Made by a program: the position numbers and the translations under genes | Assembly: GCA_017455785.1 (NCBI GenBank) | Contig: JAFSYZ010000271.1 | Span: 1-9,115, forward strand | Length of the DNA stretch: 9,115 nucleotides | Source of the DNA: Candidatus Methanomethylophilaceae archaeon | Lineage (GTDB): Archaea > Thermoplasmatota > Thermoplasmata > Methanomassiliicoccales > Methanomethylophilaceae | Reading direction: 5' to 3' | The notes under the pieces: model-generated | What the model saw: the letters and a program-made list of their open reading frames with translations, nothing else | The model's database searches: none | What the model was told of the DNA's origin: nothing | In this document: piece by piece, positions 1 through 5,743 of the stretch | Layout: the number at the start of each line of letters is the position of its first letter | How positions within the stretch are numbered: position 1 is the stretch's first letter

Positions 1-92
1 ACCCTAACATGGACGTCGATACCCTTGTTCGCTATGGCCTCGGACAGTCTGCGTCCTTCGGTGGTCCCTGAGAATATGAATACCGACCTCAT
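1..92 (-). CDS. cbiJ: CbiJ/CobK, cobalt-precorrin-6A reductase (N-terminal 30 residues only)
   Basis: Partial gene cut by the left edge. Read leftward from an ATG at 92 it gives MRSVFIFSGTTEGRRLSEAI, then ANKGIDVHVR. The hydrophobic beta strand followed by SGTTEGRxLSEA, at residues 8-18, is the nucleotide-binding N-terminus typical of CbiJ/CobK, which reduces (cobalt-)precorrin-6A to 6B with a nicotinamide cofactor. The ATG overlaps the cbiG stop as ATGA, and the minus-strand sequence GGATGTGA about 8 bases upstream is a near match to a Shine-Dalgarno site, so the start is well fixed. Its place as third gene after cbiD and cbiG fits the pathway, since CbiJ acts right after CbiD. Only about an eighth of the usual length is visible, so a fusion at the C-terminus cannot be excluded. 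Confidence 0.82.
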   Translation of the reverse strand, partial: MRSVFIFSGTTEGRRLSEAIANKGIDVHVR

Positions 93-1117
93 GGGAATTT
101 CACATCCAATCTCCTCTTGCATATGGCCAAGGTCATACCGTTCTCGGCTGTCTTCTTCAGTACGAGTTCTCCGCCGTAAGGCATCATCGCCGAGCGTTCG
201 CAGACGCAATCAACGGTCGTCACCGATTTGACGAATTCAGATTTTGAGAACTCTCCTTCCAGAGACATCAATTGTTCTGAGGTGTAGAACATCGCAGGTG
301 AGCGTACGAATCTGGCGAACGACAGGATCGCTTCCTCGTCCTTCTTCAGGTCGATGCTGCAAATCGCTGCGATCCTTTCCTTGGCGATGCCTTCCTTTTC
401 CAACATCCTGAGGACGAATCCCTTCAGTTTCTCAGGATCCGTATCCCTCTTGCATCCGATACCGAGGACGATGTCCATGGTGATGAGTCTCAGCGTCCTG
501 TCGAACGGTTTCTTCTCCGGGTCGGATGATATCGATATCCCGAACGGACCCTCATCTGCTACAGTGAGCTCCTTGGGCACATCACCCCCTATGTCAATAT
601 CCGACGACAGTCCGACGAATTCGTCATTCAGTACGCCTACGGAGATGTCCTGCGCGAGCTTCATGCTCATTATTCTAAGTCCGTTGACGGTTGCGAACGT
701 GTCCACCGAGAACTTACCGTTCAGGTCGGTAGCTGTGGTGATTATGGGTTCGGAACCGAGACGTGTGGCGATACGTTCGGTCAGTGCATTGGCCCCGCCG
801 ATATGCCCCGCGAGCAATGCGATGCACCATCTGCCATGTTCATCCATGGATATGATAGCGGGATCGGTCGTCTTGGATTTCACATAAGGTGCGATGTACC
901 TGACCGCGATACCTGTAGCACCGATGAAAACTATGGCATCCGAGACCTTGAACATCTCTCCGGTCCACTCGCTGGTCTTACCCTCGATCCTTTGGATGCC
1001 CAATGTGTCGCATTTGGTCTTAGCGAACAGTTCGATGTCCTCCTCCGGGAAGGATTCCTTGATCCTCAGTGCTGTCCTGCATCCGTTGGTGGAGAATGCC
1101 ACCACTTTGATTATCAT
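89..1117 (-). CDS. cbiG: CbiG, cobalt-precorrin-5A hydrolase
   Basis: A 342-residue cytosolic enzyme of normal length for stand-alone CbiG. In the anaerobic B12 pathway it opens the delta-lactone ring of cobalt-precorrin-5A and releases the C20 two-carbon unit as acetaldehyde. The three CbiG regions are visible in order: an N-terminal domain with GATGIAVR (66-73) and LLAGHIGGAN (101-110), a middle region with TTATDLNGKFSVDTFA (127-142), and a C-terminal CobE-like domain opening with VLGIGCKRDT (217-226) and closing with TVDCVCERSAM (301-311). The ATG at 1117 overlaps the cbiD stop as ATGA and is preceded on the minus strand by GGAGG 8 bases upstream, a strong ribosome binding site inside the cbiD end. 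Translational coupling with cbiD and cbiJ is likely. It is not fused to CbiF or CbiH as in some bacteria. The identification is secure. Confidence 0.95.
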   Translation of the reverse strand: MIIKVVAFSTNGCRTALRIKESFPEEDIELFAKTKCDTLGIQRIEGKTSEWTGEMFKVSDAIVFIGATGIAVRYIAPYVKSKTTDPAIISMDEHGRWCIALLAGHIGGANALTERIATRLGSEPIITTATDLNGKFSVDTFATVNGLRIMSMKLAQDISVGVLNDEFVGLSSDIDIGGDVPKELTVADEGPFGISISSDPEKKPFDRTLRLITMDIVLGIGCKRDTDPEKLKGFVLRMLEKEGIAKERIAAICSIDLKKDEEAILSFARFVRSPAMFYTSEQLMSLEGEFSKSEFVKSVTTVDCVCERSAMMPYGGELVLKKTAENGMTLAICKRRLDVKFP

Positions 1118-2256
1118 GATCCCTGCCTCCTCACCTTCTCTAGAAGTTCCTCTGCCTTGCTGGTCATCCCCAACAATCCGTAGACTGATGAGAACACGAT
1201 GACACCGGTGTTGATGTTACCTCCTGTGCGGTGGTTCACGTGATATTCGATCTTGTCGATCAATAATTTGGATTCCTCCTTCAGGAGGTCTGCCTTGTTT
1301 ATCAGGTCCAAGGCGTCGTCAGTGGAGATGCAGTTCATGATCTCCTTGGCCGTCTCAAGGTCTCCGCCGACCATTATGAAATTGGATGCGAGTATCTCCA
1401 TTCTGCAGTCTGCGTTGCGCGAATGCGTATTCATTATTCCGCCGGCCAATTTGACCATCTTCCCCAGGTTACCTATCAGAAGGACATCCTTCTTCAGTGA
1501 ACAGGCATGGTCCAGCATCTCTCCGACGAAATTACTGCATTTCACCGCCGATTCGGGGTCTATACCAGGCAATGATTCCGTGAATTCCTTTCCGTAGTTA
1601 CCGGGCACTACCAATATCGTATCCCAACCGTTGGCCGTGCGCATGTCCATCTCTGTCTTGATTGTGTTTATGAGGGCTATCTCGCTCATCGGTTCGACTA
1701 TGCCGCTGGTGCCGAGGATGGATATCCCTCCCTCGATTCCCAGGCGTGGATTGAACGTCTTATCCGCAAGGTCGATGCCTGCGGGTACACTGATTACCAC
1801 CTTGAAACCGCCGTTGTAGCCGTAGGTGAACATGATATCTTCCAACACCTCCTTTATCATCGCACGGGGTACCCTGTTGATAGCTGCGTTACCTACGGGC
1901 TGATCCAATCCTTTCCTTGTGACTATCCCGACACCGAATCCTCCGTCGATATCTATTCCTGAATCCGTGAGTGTGACATTCGAGTATACCAATGTGTTGT
2001 GTGTCACATCGATGTCATCGCCGCCGTCTTTTCTGACGGCGCATTTCGCTTCCTTCTCATCGAATGAGAGATCCTCAACAGGGAGATCCAAGATTATCCC
2101 CTTCGGCGTGTGGATCTGAACGGAATTAACATTTTTCTTCGTGATCAATGACAGAGCTGCGGCCTTGGTCGCTGCGGCTGCACATGTACCTGTGGTGTGC
2201 CCCATCCTCAGTTTCTTGTTGTTGACAAAAACGTAACGGCCATCGTCATCTGTCAC
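1114..2256 (-). CDS. cbiD: CbiD, cobalt-precorrin-5B C1-methyltransferase
   Basis: A 380-residue protein of usual CbiD length. It transfers a methyl group from S-adenosylmethionine to C1 of cobalt-precorrin-5B, giving cobalt-precorrin-6A. The hallmark LRMGHTTGTCAAAATKAA lies at residues 16-33. Other conserved blocks are KDGGDDIDVTH (76-86), the KGLDQPVGNAAIN stretch (115-127), GGISILGTSGIVEPMSE (176-192) and NLGKMVKLAGG (263-273). CbiD is unrelated to the CbiE/F/H/L methyltransferase fold. The start is GTG at 2256: an in-frame TGA lies three codons upstream, and minus-strand GTGAT, five bases before the GTG, pairs with the archaeal 16S 3' end. It is the first gene of a cbiD-cbiG-cbiJ operon and is probably controlled by the palindromic sites in the divergent region shared with cbiH. 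Confidence 0.95.
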   Translation of the reverse strand: MTDDDGRYVFVNNKKLRMGHTTGTCAAAATKAAALSLITKKNVNSVQIHTPKGIILDLPVEDLSFDEKEAKCAVRKDGGDDIDVTHNTLVYSNVTLTDSGIDIDGGFGVGIVTRKGLDQPVGNAAINRVPRAMIKEVLEDIMFTYGYNGGFKVVISVPAGIDLADKTFNPRLGIEGGISILGTSGIVEPMSEIALINTIKTEMDMRTANGWDTILVVPGNYGKEFTESLPGIDPESAVKCSNFVGEMLDHACSLKKDVLLIGNLGKMVKLAGGIMNTHSRNADCRMEILASNFIMVGGDLETAKEIMNCISTDDALDLINKADLLKEESKLLIDKIEYHVNHRTGGNINTGVIVFSSVYGLLGMTSKAEELLEKVRRQGS

Positions 2257-2261
2257 TTCAA

Positions 2262-2266
2262 ATCAC
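2262..2266 (-). promoter_or_regulatory. Ribosome binding site deciding the GTG start of cbiD
   Basis: The minus strand reads GTGAT, then TTGAA, then the GTG start at 2256. GTGAT matches five bases of the GGAGGTGAT consensus with ideal spacing. It supports GTG initiation, since the nearby minus-strand ATGs at 2249 and 2243 are out of frame and the first in-frame ATG falls inside the LRMGHTTG motif. Confidence 0.55.
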
Positions 2267-2272
2267 GATAAT

Positions 2273-2289
2273 TTGGATGTAAGCACCAA
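2273..2289. promoter_or_regulatory. Putative operator copy 1 (TTGGAT-N5-CACCAA), cbiD side
   Basis: An imperfect palindrome, TTGGAT, five bases, CACCAA. Its left half and spacer start (TTGGATGTAA) are identical over ten bases to operator copy 2. It overlaps the downstream end of the likely cbiD TATA box and precedes the cbiD start by 17 bases, so a bound protein would sit across the transcription start. That position fits repression. The regulator is unknown. Confidence 0.5.
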
Positions 2290-2297
2290 TTAAAATA
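2288..2297 (-). promoter_or_regulatory. Likely TATA box for cbiD operon
   Basis: The minus strand reads TATTTTAATT, the most AT-rich patch upstream of cbiD. With the usual 25-base offset of archaeal promoters, transcription would start near 2268, giving a leader of about a dozen bases that contains the GTGAT ribosome site. This is assigned by eye, without mapped transcript ends. Confidence 0.4.
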
Positions 2298-2324
2298 GTT
2301 GTGTCCCTTTAGGAAGAACACTAG

Positions 2325-2343
2325 GTTGGATGTAATATCCAAC
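2325..2343. promoter_or_regulatory. Putative operator copy 2 (perfect 19-base palindrome), cbiH side
   Basis: GTTGGATGTAATATCCAAC has perfect 7-base arms, GTTGGAT and ATCCAAC, around a 5-base centre. It ends 10 bases upstream of the cbiH TATA-like box. The first bases of this copy and of copy 1 are 53 bases apart, close to five DNA turns, so proteins on both sites would face the same side of the helix. The size and symmetry suit a homodimeric helix-turn-helix regulator. Which regulator binds cannot be told from the window. Confidence 0.6.
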
Positions 2344-2353
2344 TTATGCGGAC

Positions 2354-2359
2354 TTATAT
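2354..2359 (+). promoter_or_regulatory. Likely TATA box of cbiH-cbiK, with GGAG ribosome site at 2380-2383
   Basis: TTATAT sits about 35 bases before the cbiH ATG at 2392, predicting transcription from about 2380. The only Shine-Dalgarno-like element, GGAG at 2380-2383, is 8 bases before the ATG. If the transcript starts slightly upstream of this estimate, the site is used; otherwise initiation is nearly leaderless. Confidence 0.4.
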
Positions 2360-2391
2360 GTTCGTACGGATACCCATCTGGAGACTCCATC

Positions 2392-3126
2392 ATGAAAGGA
2401 AAATTGCACGTAGTAGGATTCGGCCCCGGGGGAAAGGAACACATGACTTTCAGGGCATCGGATGCCATCGCGAACGCGGACATCGTGGTCGGATACACTG
2501 CATATGTCAACATGATCAAGCCCTATTTCCCGGACAAGGAGTACAAGGCCACAGGCATGATGAAGGAGATCGACCGTTGTAAGATGGCGATCAAAGAGGC
2601 CGAGGAGGGGAAGGATGTCGCCATCATATCTTCCGGAGATTCGGGCATCTACGGCATGGCAGGTGCGATCTATCAATTGGCATTCGATATGAAGTCGGAC
2701 ATCGAAATAGATGTCATCCCCGGAATCACGGCAGCATCTACGGCCGCATCAGTTCTCGGTGCACCGCTCATGCACGATATCGCGATCATAAGTCTTTCGG
2801 ATCTGATGACGCCCATAGACCTTATCATGAAACGTGTGGACTGTGCAGGACAGGGGGACATGATCGTCTGTCTGTACAATCCCAAGAGCAAGACCAGAAA
2901 GGATTACCTCAATCAGGCACAGCAGATCCTTTTGAAGCACAGGTCCGCTGATACTCCTGTCGGTATCGTACGCAATGCAGGAAGGGATGACGAGAGCAAG
3001 CAGGTTACCACACTAGGTGAATTGGACAAGGCCGATGTGGATATGTTCAGTATAGTCATCATAGGCAATTCGCAAACTTACATCGAGAATGGTTACATCA
3101 TAACCCCAAGGGGATATGAGATCTGA
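2392..3126 (+). CDS. cbiH: CbiH/CobJ-type cobalt-precorrin-3 C17-methyltransferase
   Basis: A 244-residue enzyme of the tetrapyrrole methylase fold, normal in length. It methylates C17 of cobalt-factor/precorrin-3 with S-adenosylmethionine and drives ring contraction to the corrin-type macrocycle. Visible features are the N-terminal VGFGPGG loop (8-14), SSGDSGIYGMAG (80-91), the family-specific block VIPGITAASTAASVLGAPL (108-126) followed by HDIAIISLSDLMTPI (128-142), CLYNPKSKTR (160-169) and IGNSQTY (224-230). The last three separate CbiH from CbiL, CbiF and CbiE. A longer open frame begins at 2299, but ATG 2392 is chosen because GGAG lies 8 bases upstream, the family starts directly at the first beta strand, and the extra codons run through the putative operator and TATA box. 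It is followed at once by cbiK, probably in one transcript. Confidence 0.93.
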   Translation: MKGKLHVVGFGPGGKEHMTFRASDAIANADIVVGYTAYVNMIKPYFPDKEYKATGMMKEIDRCKMAIKEAEEGKDVAIISSGDSGIYGMAGAIYQLAFDMKSDIEIDVIPGITAASTAASVLGAPLMHDIAIISLSDLMTPIDLIMKRVDCAGQGDMIVCLYNPKSKTRKDYLNQAQQILLKHRSADTPVGIVRNAGRDDESKQVTTLGELDKADVDMFSIVIIGNSQTYIENGYIITPRGYEI

Positions 3127-3130
3127 TATC

Positions 3131-3928
3131 ATGAAGAAAGATGCCATCCTGATCGTCAGTTTCGGTACCAGTTACAAGGAGACCAGGGAAAAGACCATCG
3201 ATGTACTGGAGAGAAGGGTGGCTGAGGAGTTCCCGGATTGGGATGTCAGGCGTGCTTTCACCAGTAAGATGGTCATCAGGATTCTGAGGAAGAGGGACAA
3301 CATCAAGGTGGACTACATCACCGAGGCGCTGCAGAGGTTGGTCGACGAGGGATTCAAGCATGTCATCGTCCTTCCTACGCACATCATCAACGGAATCGAG
3401 TACGACGACATCAGGATGATCACCGACGGTTTCAGGAACAGGTTCTACACCGTCAGGATAGGCGGCGCGATGCTCTCATGCGGAGAGGACTATGCGGCAT
3501 CCATCGAAGGCATCAAGAACGTGTACATGAACAGGTTCCTGAAGGAAGGCGATACCGGTAAGGCGATGGTCCTGATGGGACACGGTTCCGATCACTTTGC
3601 CAATGCATGTTACAGCGAACTTCAGATGAGGTTGCGTAAGAACGGCATCGAGGATGTCTATGTCACCACCGTGGAAGGGTTCCCGAGTCTTGATTATACT
3701 ATCGAGAAGATCACTGAGAAGGATTACAGGTCGATCTGTCTGGTGCCGTTCATGGTGGTCGCAGGGGATCATGCCATCAACGATATGGCAGGTTACGAAG
3801 ACGATTCATTAAGGTCCAGGTTCTTCAAATTGGGTTATGATGTGGAATGTGTTCTTGAAGGCCTTCTGGAGCACAAGGAGTTTCAGGACATCTACATAAA
3901 CCACTTGATCAAGATGATCGAGGAATGA
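3131..3928 (+). CDS. cbiK: CbiK, sirohydrochlorin cobaltochelatase (anaerobic, class II)
   Basis: A 265-residue ATP-independent chelatase of usual CbiK length that inserts Co2+ into sirohydrochlorin, the entry to the anaerobic B12 pathway. The start MKKDAILIVSFGTSYKETR matches the family. Active-site regions are MGHGSDHFAN with His151, VEGFP with Glu182, and VVAGDHAINDMAG with His214; their spacing agrees with the His/Glu/His metal ligands known in bacterial CbiK. There is no signal peptide, unlike the periplasmic CbiK of Desulfovibrio. ATG 3131 is preferred, four bases after the cbiH stop; an ATG at 3116 would overlap cbiH and add MRSDI, which the family lacks. Archaea usually use the small or long CbiX instead of CbiK, so this gene may have been acquired from anaerobic bacteria. 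Iron or nickel insertion in vitro is also possible for such enzymes. Confidence 0.92.
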   Translation: MKKDAILIVSFGTSYKETREKTIDVLERRVAEEFPDWDVRRAFTSKMVIRILRKRDNIKVDYITEALQRLVDEGFKHVIVLPTHIINGIEYDDIRMITDGFRNRFYTVRIGGAMLSCGEDYAASIEGIKNVYMNRFLKEGDTGKAMVLMGHGSDHFANACYSELQMRLRKNGIEDVYVTTVEGFPSLDYTIEKITEKDYRSICLVPFMVVAGDHAINDMAGYEDDSLRSRFFKLGYDVECVLEGLLEHKEFQDIYINHLIKMIEE

Positions 3929-3942
3929 TTTTGAAGGTATCT

Positions 3943-3963
3943 ATGGCGGCACTAGGCCGCCAT
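3943..3963. terminator. Bidirectional hairpin between convergent cbiK and ABC permease
   Basis: ATGGCGGC, loop ACTAG, then GCCGCCAT: a perfect 8-base, GC-rich stem. It starts 14 bases after the cbiK stop and ends 5 bases before the permease stop on the other strand. It lies in the only spacer between two convergent operons, so it could end both transcripts. The plus strand is followed by TATTCTC and the minus strand by ATACCTTC, both weak U tracts, so terminator function is an inference from position and symmetry. Confidence 0.6.
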
Positions 3964-3968
3964 TATTC

Positions 3969-4727
3969 TCAGACTTTCCTGGTCTTGAGCAGGTGGTAGT
4001 TTATCACGTAGAACGCAAGGCCGAATATGAACAGTGCCGCGAACGATAACCATGTGAAATCCAGATAATCTGGCAGTGCCGCGGATCTGATACATTGGCT
4101 CGCGTGCGTGAGCGGGAGACAGTACAGGATCGCCTGGAAGATCGGGTTCAATGAATCTACCGAGAAGAACGTACCGCAGAGGAAGTTCATCGGCAGGATG
4201 ATCAGACTGTTGAATGTGGCCATGGACTGGTGCGATTTCGCCAATAATGCAGCGGTCATACCGAGCATGGAGAACACCATACAGCTCATCAGGATGCTTG
4301 CGACCACCAGTACATTGAATGAGATGTACTCAGGTTCCAACACCATTCCGAGGGCGTACATCAGACTGCATCCCAACAGACCGCGGATAAGTCCGAGCAT
4401 ACATTTGCCGAATACGATAGCTGAGGTGCTGAGTGGACACATCATCATCTCGTCGAAGCTCTTGTAGTACAGTCTCTGGACGTTCATCCTCGTGGATGTG
4501 GAAGCGAAGGATGACGACAATGACGACAATGCCACGATACCAGGGATGACGAACGCCACATACGGTACACCGATATCACTGGTCCCTGTCCTCAATCCGT
4601 AACCGAACGCTATCAGATAGAGCAACGGGCTCATAACCGTCATAATGAGGATGTTCCAGAAGTTGTGCTTCATGAACATCAGGTCCGCCCAGCTGATGTA
4701 GTACACTTGCTTGAAGAAGTTACCCAT
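3969..4727 (-). CDS. ABC-2 type transporter permease (DrrB/NodJ-like), substrate unknown
   Basis: A 252-residue integral membrane protein with about six hydrophobic segments, near residues 25-45, 56-76, 107-130, 139-163, 172-190 and 227-245. The amphipathic N-terminal stretch, the MNVQRLYYKSFDEMMMCPLS cytoplasmic segment (81-100) and the CLPLTHASQCIR motif (203-214) before the last helix are typical of the ABC-2 permeases of drug, polysaccharide and lipid exporters. The start is taken as ATG 4727, because minus-strand GGGGGT lies six bases before it; a GTG at 4733 would overlap the ATPase stop with no space for a ribosome site. It pairs with the ATPase encoded just upstream, two bases away. 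Nothing in the sequence tells the substrate. It is not an ECF cobalt (CbiMQO) or BtuC type importer. Confidence 0.88.
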   Translation of the reverse strand: MGNFFKQVYYISWADLMFMKHNFWNILIMTVMSPLLYLIAFGYGLRTGTSDIGVPYVAFVIPGIVALSSLSSSFASTSTRMNVQRLYYKSFDEMMMCPLSTSAIVFGKCMLGLIRGLLGCSLMYALGMVLEPEYISFNVLVVASILMSCMVFSMLGMTAALLAKSHQSMATFNSLIILPMNFLCGTFFSVDSLNPIFQAILYCLPLTHASQCIRSAALPDYLDFTWLSFAALFIFGLAFYVINYHLLKTRKV

Positions 4728-4729
4728 CT

Positions 4730-5584
4730 TCACACCCCCACGTGTGTGCCTGTGAGTTCCACGAACACATCCTCGAGGTTGGTCCTTCTGAGAAGGACGT
4801 TGTTGCTCACATCCAATGTGGACGCGAACTGTTTCGCCTCATCCTGGTCCTTGAAGTACTTGTACTTGGTGTTCTTGTCCACCATGTACTCCACAGCGTA
4901 TTTCCCGACGCTCTCACAAAGTGCAGCGGGGGTGTCAAGGGCTATTATCTTACCATGATCGATGATCCCTACCCTGTCGCAGAGTAATTCTGCTTCTTCG
5001 ATGTAGTGTGTTGTGAGGAAAATGGTAGTGCCCTTCTGATTCATCAGTTTGATGATATCCCATAGGAGACGTCTGGCGTTCACATCCAATCCGGATGTTG
5101 GTTCGTCCAAGAACAATACCTTCGGACTGTGAAGGGCTGCACATACGATGGCTGCCCTCTTCTTCCATCCACCTGATAGTGAATCTACAGGTTTGTCGAG
5201 ATATTCGCCAAGATCGAAGTAATCGCTCAGTTCCTTGATCTTCGCATCCCTGTCCTTCTTGTTCATCATGTGGTACATGGCATGGGAGATCATGTTCTCC
5301 CTGATGGTCAGGTCCTTGTCGAGGGAGATCTGCTGTTGGATCAAGCCCATGACCTTCTTCGCTTCGACCTGGTCCTTGACGGCATCATGACCGTCAACGA
5401 TGATCGTACCTTCTTGAAAATTGGTAAGTGACGTGACGCATCTAACGGTGGTGGTCTTCCCTGCACCATTTGGACCTAGGAATCCGAAAAGTTCTCCTTC
5501 ACGGACAGTGAGGTTCAGACCGTTCAATGCGGTCTTCTCACCGTATTTCTTGACGACATTGGTGATAGTGATTATGTCGCTCAT
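4730..5584 (-). CDS. ABC transporter ATPase (DrrA/NodI/CcmA-like) partner of the ABC-2 permease
   Basis: A 284-residue nucleotide-binding subunit that would power the permease encoded next to it. Walker A is GPNGAGKT (37-44), the Q loop IQQQ (82-85), the signature LSGGWKKR (136-143; Trp where Met, Gln or Glu is common), Walker B VLFLDEPTSGLD (156-167) and the switch His193 in TTHYIEEAE. The C-terminal LEDVFVELTG (270-279) is characteristic of the DrrA/NodI group serving ABC-2 exporters. The frame extends to GTG 5593, but ATG 5584 is the better start: minus-strand GGTGA lies five bases before it, and that GTG is part of this ribosome site. As first gene of the pair it follows the divergent region shared with cobN, which contains operator copy 3. 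Transport direction is probably outward, by family. Confidence 0.9.
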   Translation of the reverse strand: MSDIITITNVVKKYGEKTALNGLNLTVREGELFGFLGPNGAGKTTTVRCVTSLTNFQEGTIIVDGHDAVKDQVEAKKVMGLIQQQISLDKDLTIRENMISHAMYHMMNKKDRDAKIKELSDYFDLGEYLDKPVDSLSGGWKKRAAIVCAALHSPKVLFLDEPTSGLDVNARRLLWDIIKLMNQKGTTIFLTTHYIEEAELLCDRVGIIDHGKIIALDTPAALCESVGKYAVEYMVDKNTKYKYFKDQDEAKQFASTLDVSNNVLLRRTNLEDVFVELTGTHVGV

Positions 5585-5587
5585 TTG

Positions 5588-5630
5588 TCTCACCCTATAA
5601 ACACTCGAAGGACCAAAATCAGCCTATTTA
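5588..5630 (-). promoter_or_regulatory. ABC operon promoter: TAAATA box and GGTGA ribosome site
   Basis: On the minus strand TAAATA (5625-5630) lies about 25 bases before the predicted transcript start near 5602, followed by a short leader with GGTGA five bases before the ATG at 5584. The TTTATA patch near 5595-5600 is too close to the ATG to act as the TATA box. Operator copy 3 begins 7 bases upstream of this box, similar to the 10-base gap between copy 2 and the cbiH box. Confidence 0.4.
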
Positions 5631-5637
5631 GAGTTGA

Positions 5638-5654
5638 TTGGATAATCTATCCAT
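5638..5654. promoter_or_regulatory. Putative operator copy 3 (TTGGAT-N5-ATCCAT), ABC/cobN divergent region
   Basis: TTGGAT, AATCT, ATCCAT has the same half-sites and the same 5-base spacing as the palindrome between cbiD and cbiH, about 3.3 kb away. Only the outermost base pair of the six breaks symmetry, and an A/T pair continues it one base further out. It lies just upstream of the ABC TATA-like box and about 60 bases upstream of the cobN box, so it may control either or both genes. Confidence 0.55.
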
Positions 5655-5662
5655 TTTAGGCA

Positions 5663-5717
5663 CATCTAATATACTAGTTAAGGAAAGAATCGTGTTACTT
5701 CATCTAACAGAGGTTAA
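5663..5717. repeat. Imperfect direct repeat CATCTAA-N7/N5-GTTAA upstream of cobN
   Basis: CATCTAA...GTTAA occurs at 5663-5681 and again at 5701-5717, with 7 and 5 bases between the two blocks. The second copy runs into the probable cobN TATA box. It may be a second regulator site or chance in AT-rich DNA; each block is short. Confidence 0.3.
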
Positions 5718-5719
5718 AT
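5714..5719 (+). promoter_or_regulatory. Likely TATA box of a leaderless cobN transcript
   Basis: TTAAAT is centred about 27 bases before the cobN ATG at 5744, which would place the transcript start at or beside the ATG. No Shine-Dalgarno-like sequence lies in the 25 bases before the ATG, in contrast to the other genes here, so leaderless translation is likely. The alternative box AATATATC (5729-5736) is too close to the ATG, and TAATATAC (5669-5676) would give a leader of nearly 50 bases without a ribosome site. Confidence 0.4.
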
Positions 5720-5743
5720 CCGTCCTCAATATATCGAATCCTT

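Noticed and set aside
101..118. TTGGATGTGA on the minus strand near the cbiG end as another operator half-site
   Set aside because: It encodes conserved-frame residues of the CbiG C-terminus, has no matching second half at the right spacing, and serves better as the cbiJ ribosome binding site.
354..1202. Plus-strand open frames opposite cbiG
   Set aside because: The minus-strand frame carries all CbiG motifs; the plus-strand products are low-complexity, Ser/Pro-rich and lack domains.
2325..2343. Reading the perfect palindrome as a transcription terminator hairpin
   Set aside because: It lies between divergent starts, upstream of both genes, the stem is AT-rich, and the same half-sites recur in another promoter region, which fits a protein-binding site better.
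2299..2391. N-terminal extension of CbiH starting at 2299
   Set aside because: The extra 31 codons cross the perfect palindrome and the TATA-like box, and CbiH proteins begin at the strand encoded from ATG 2392, which has its own GGAG site.
2257..2391. Cobalamin riboswitch in the divergent region
   Set aside because: The region is too short for the element on either strand and no B12-box-like sequence was seen; the short palindromes explain the symmetry better.
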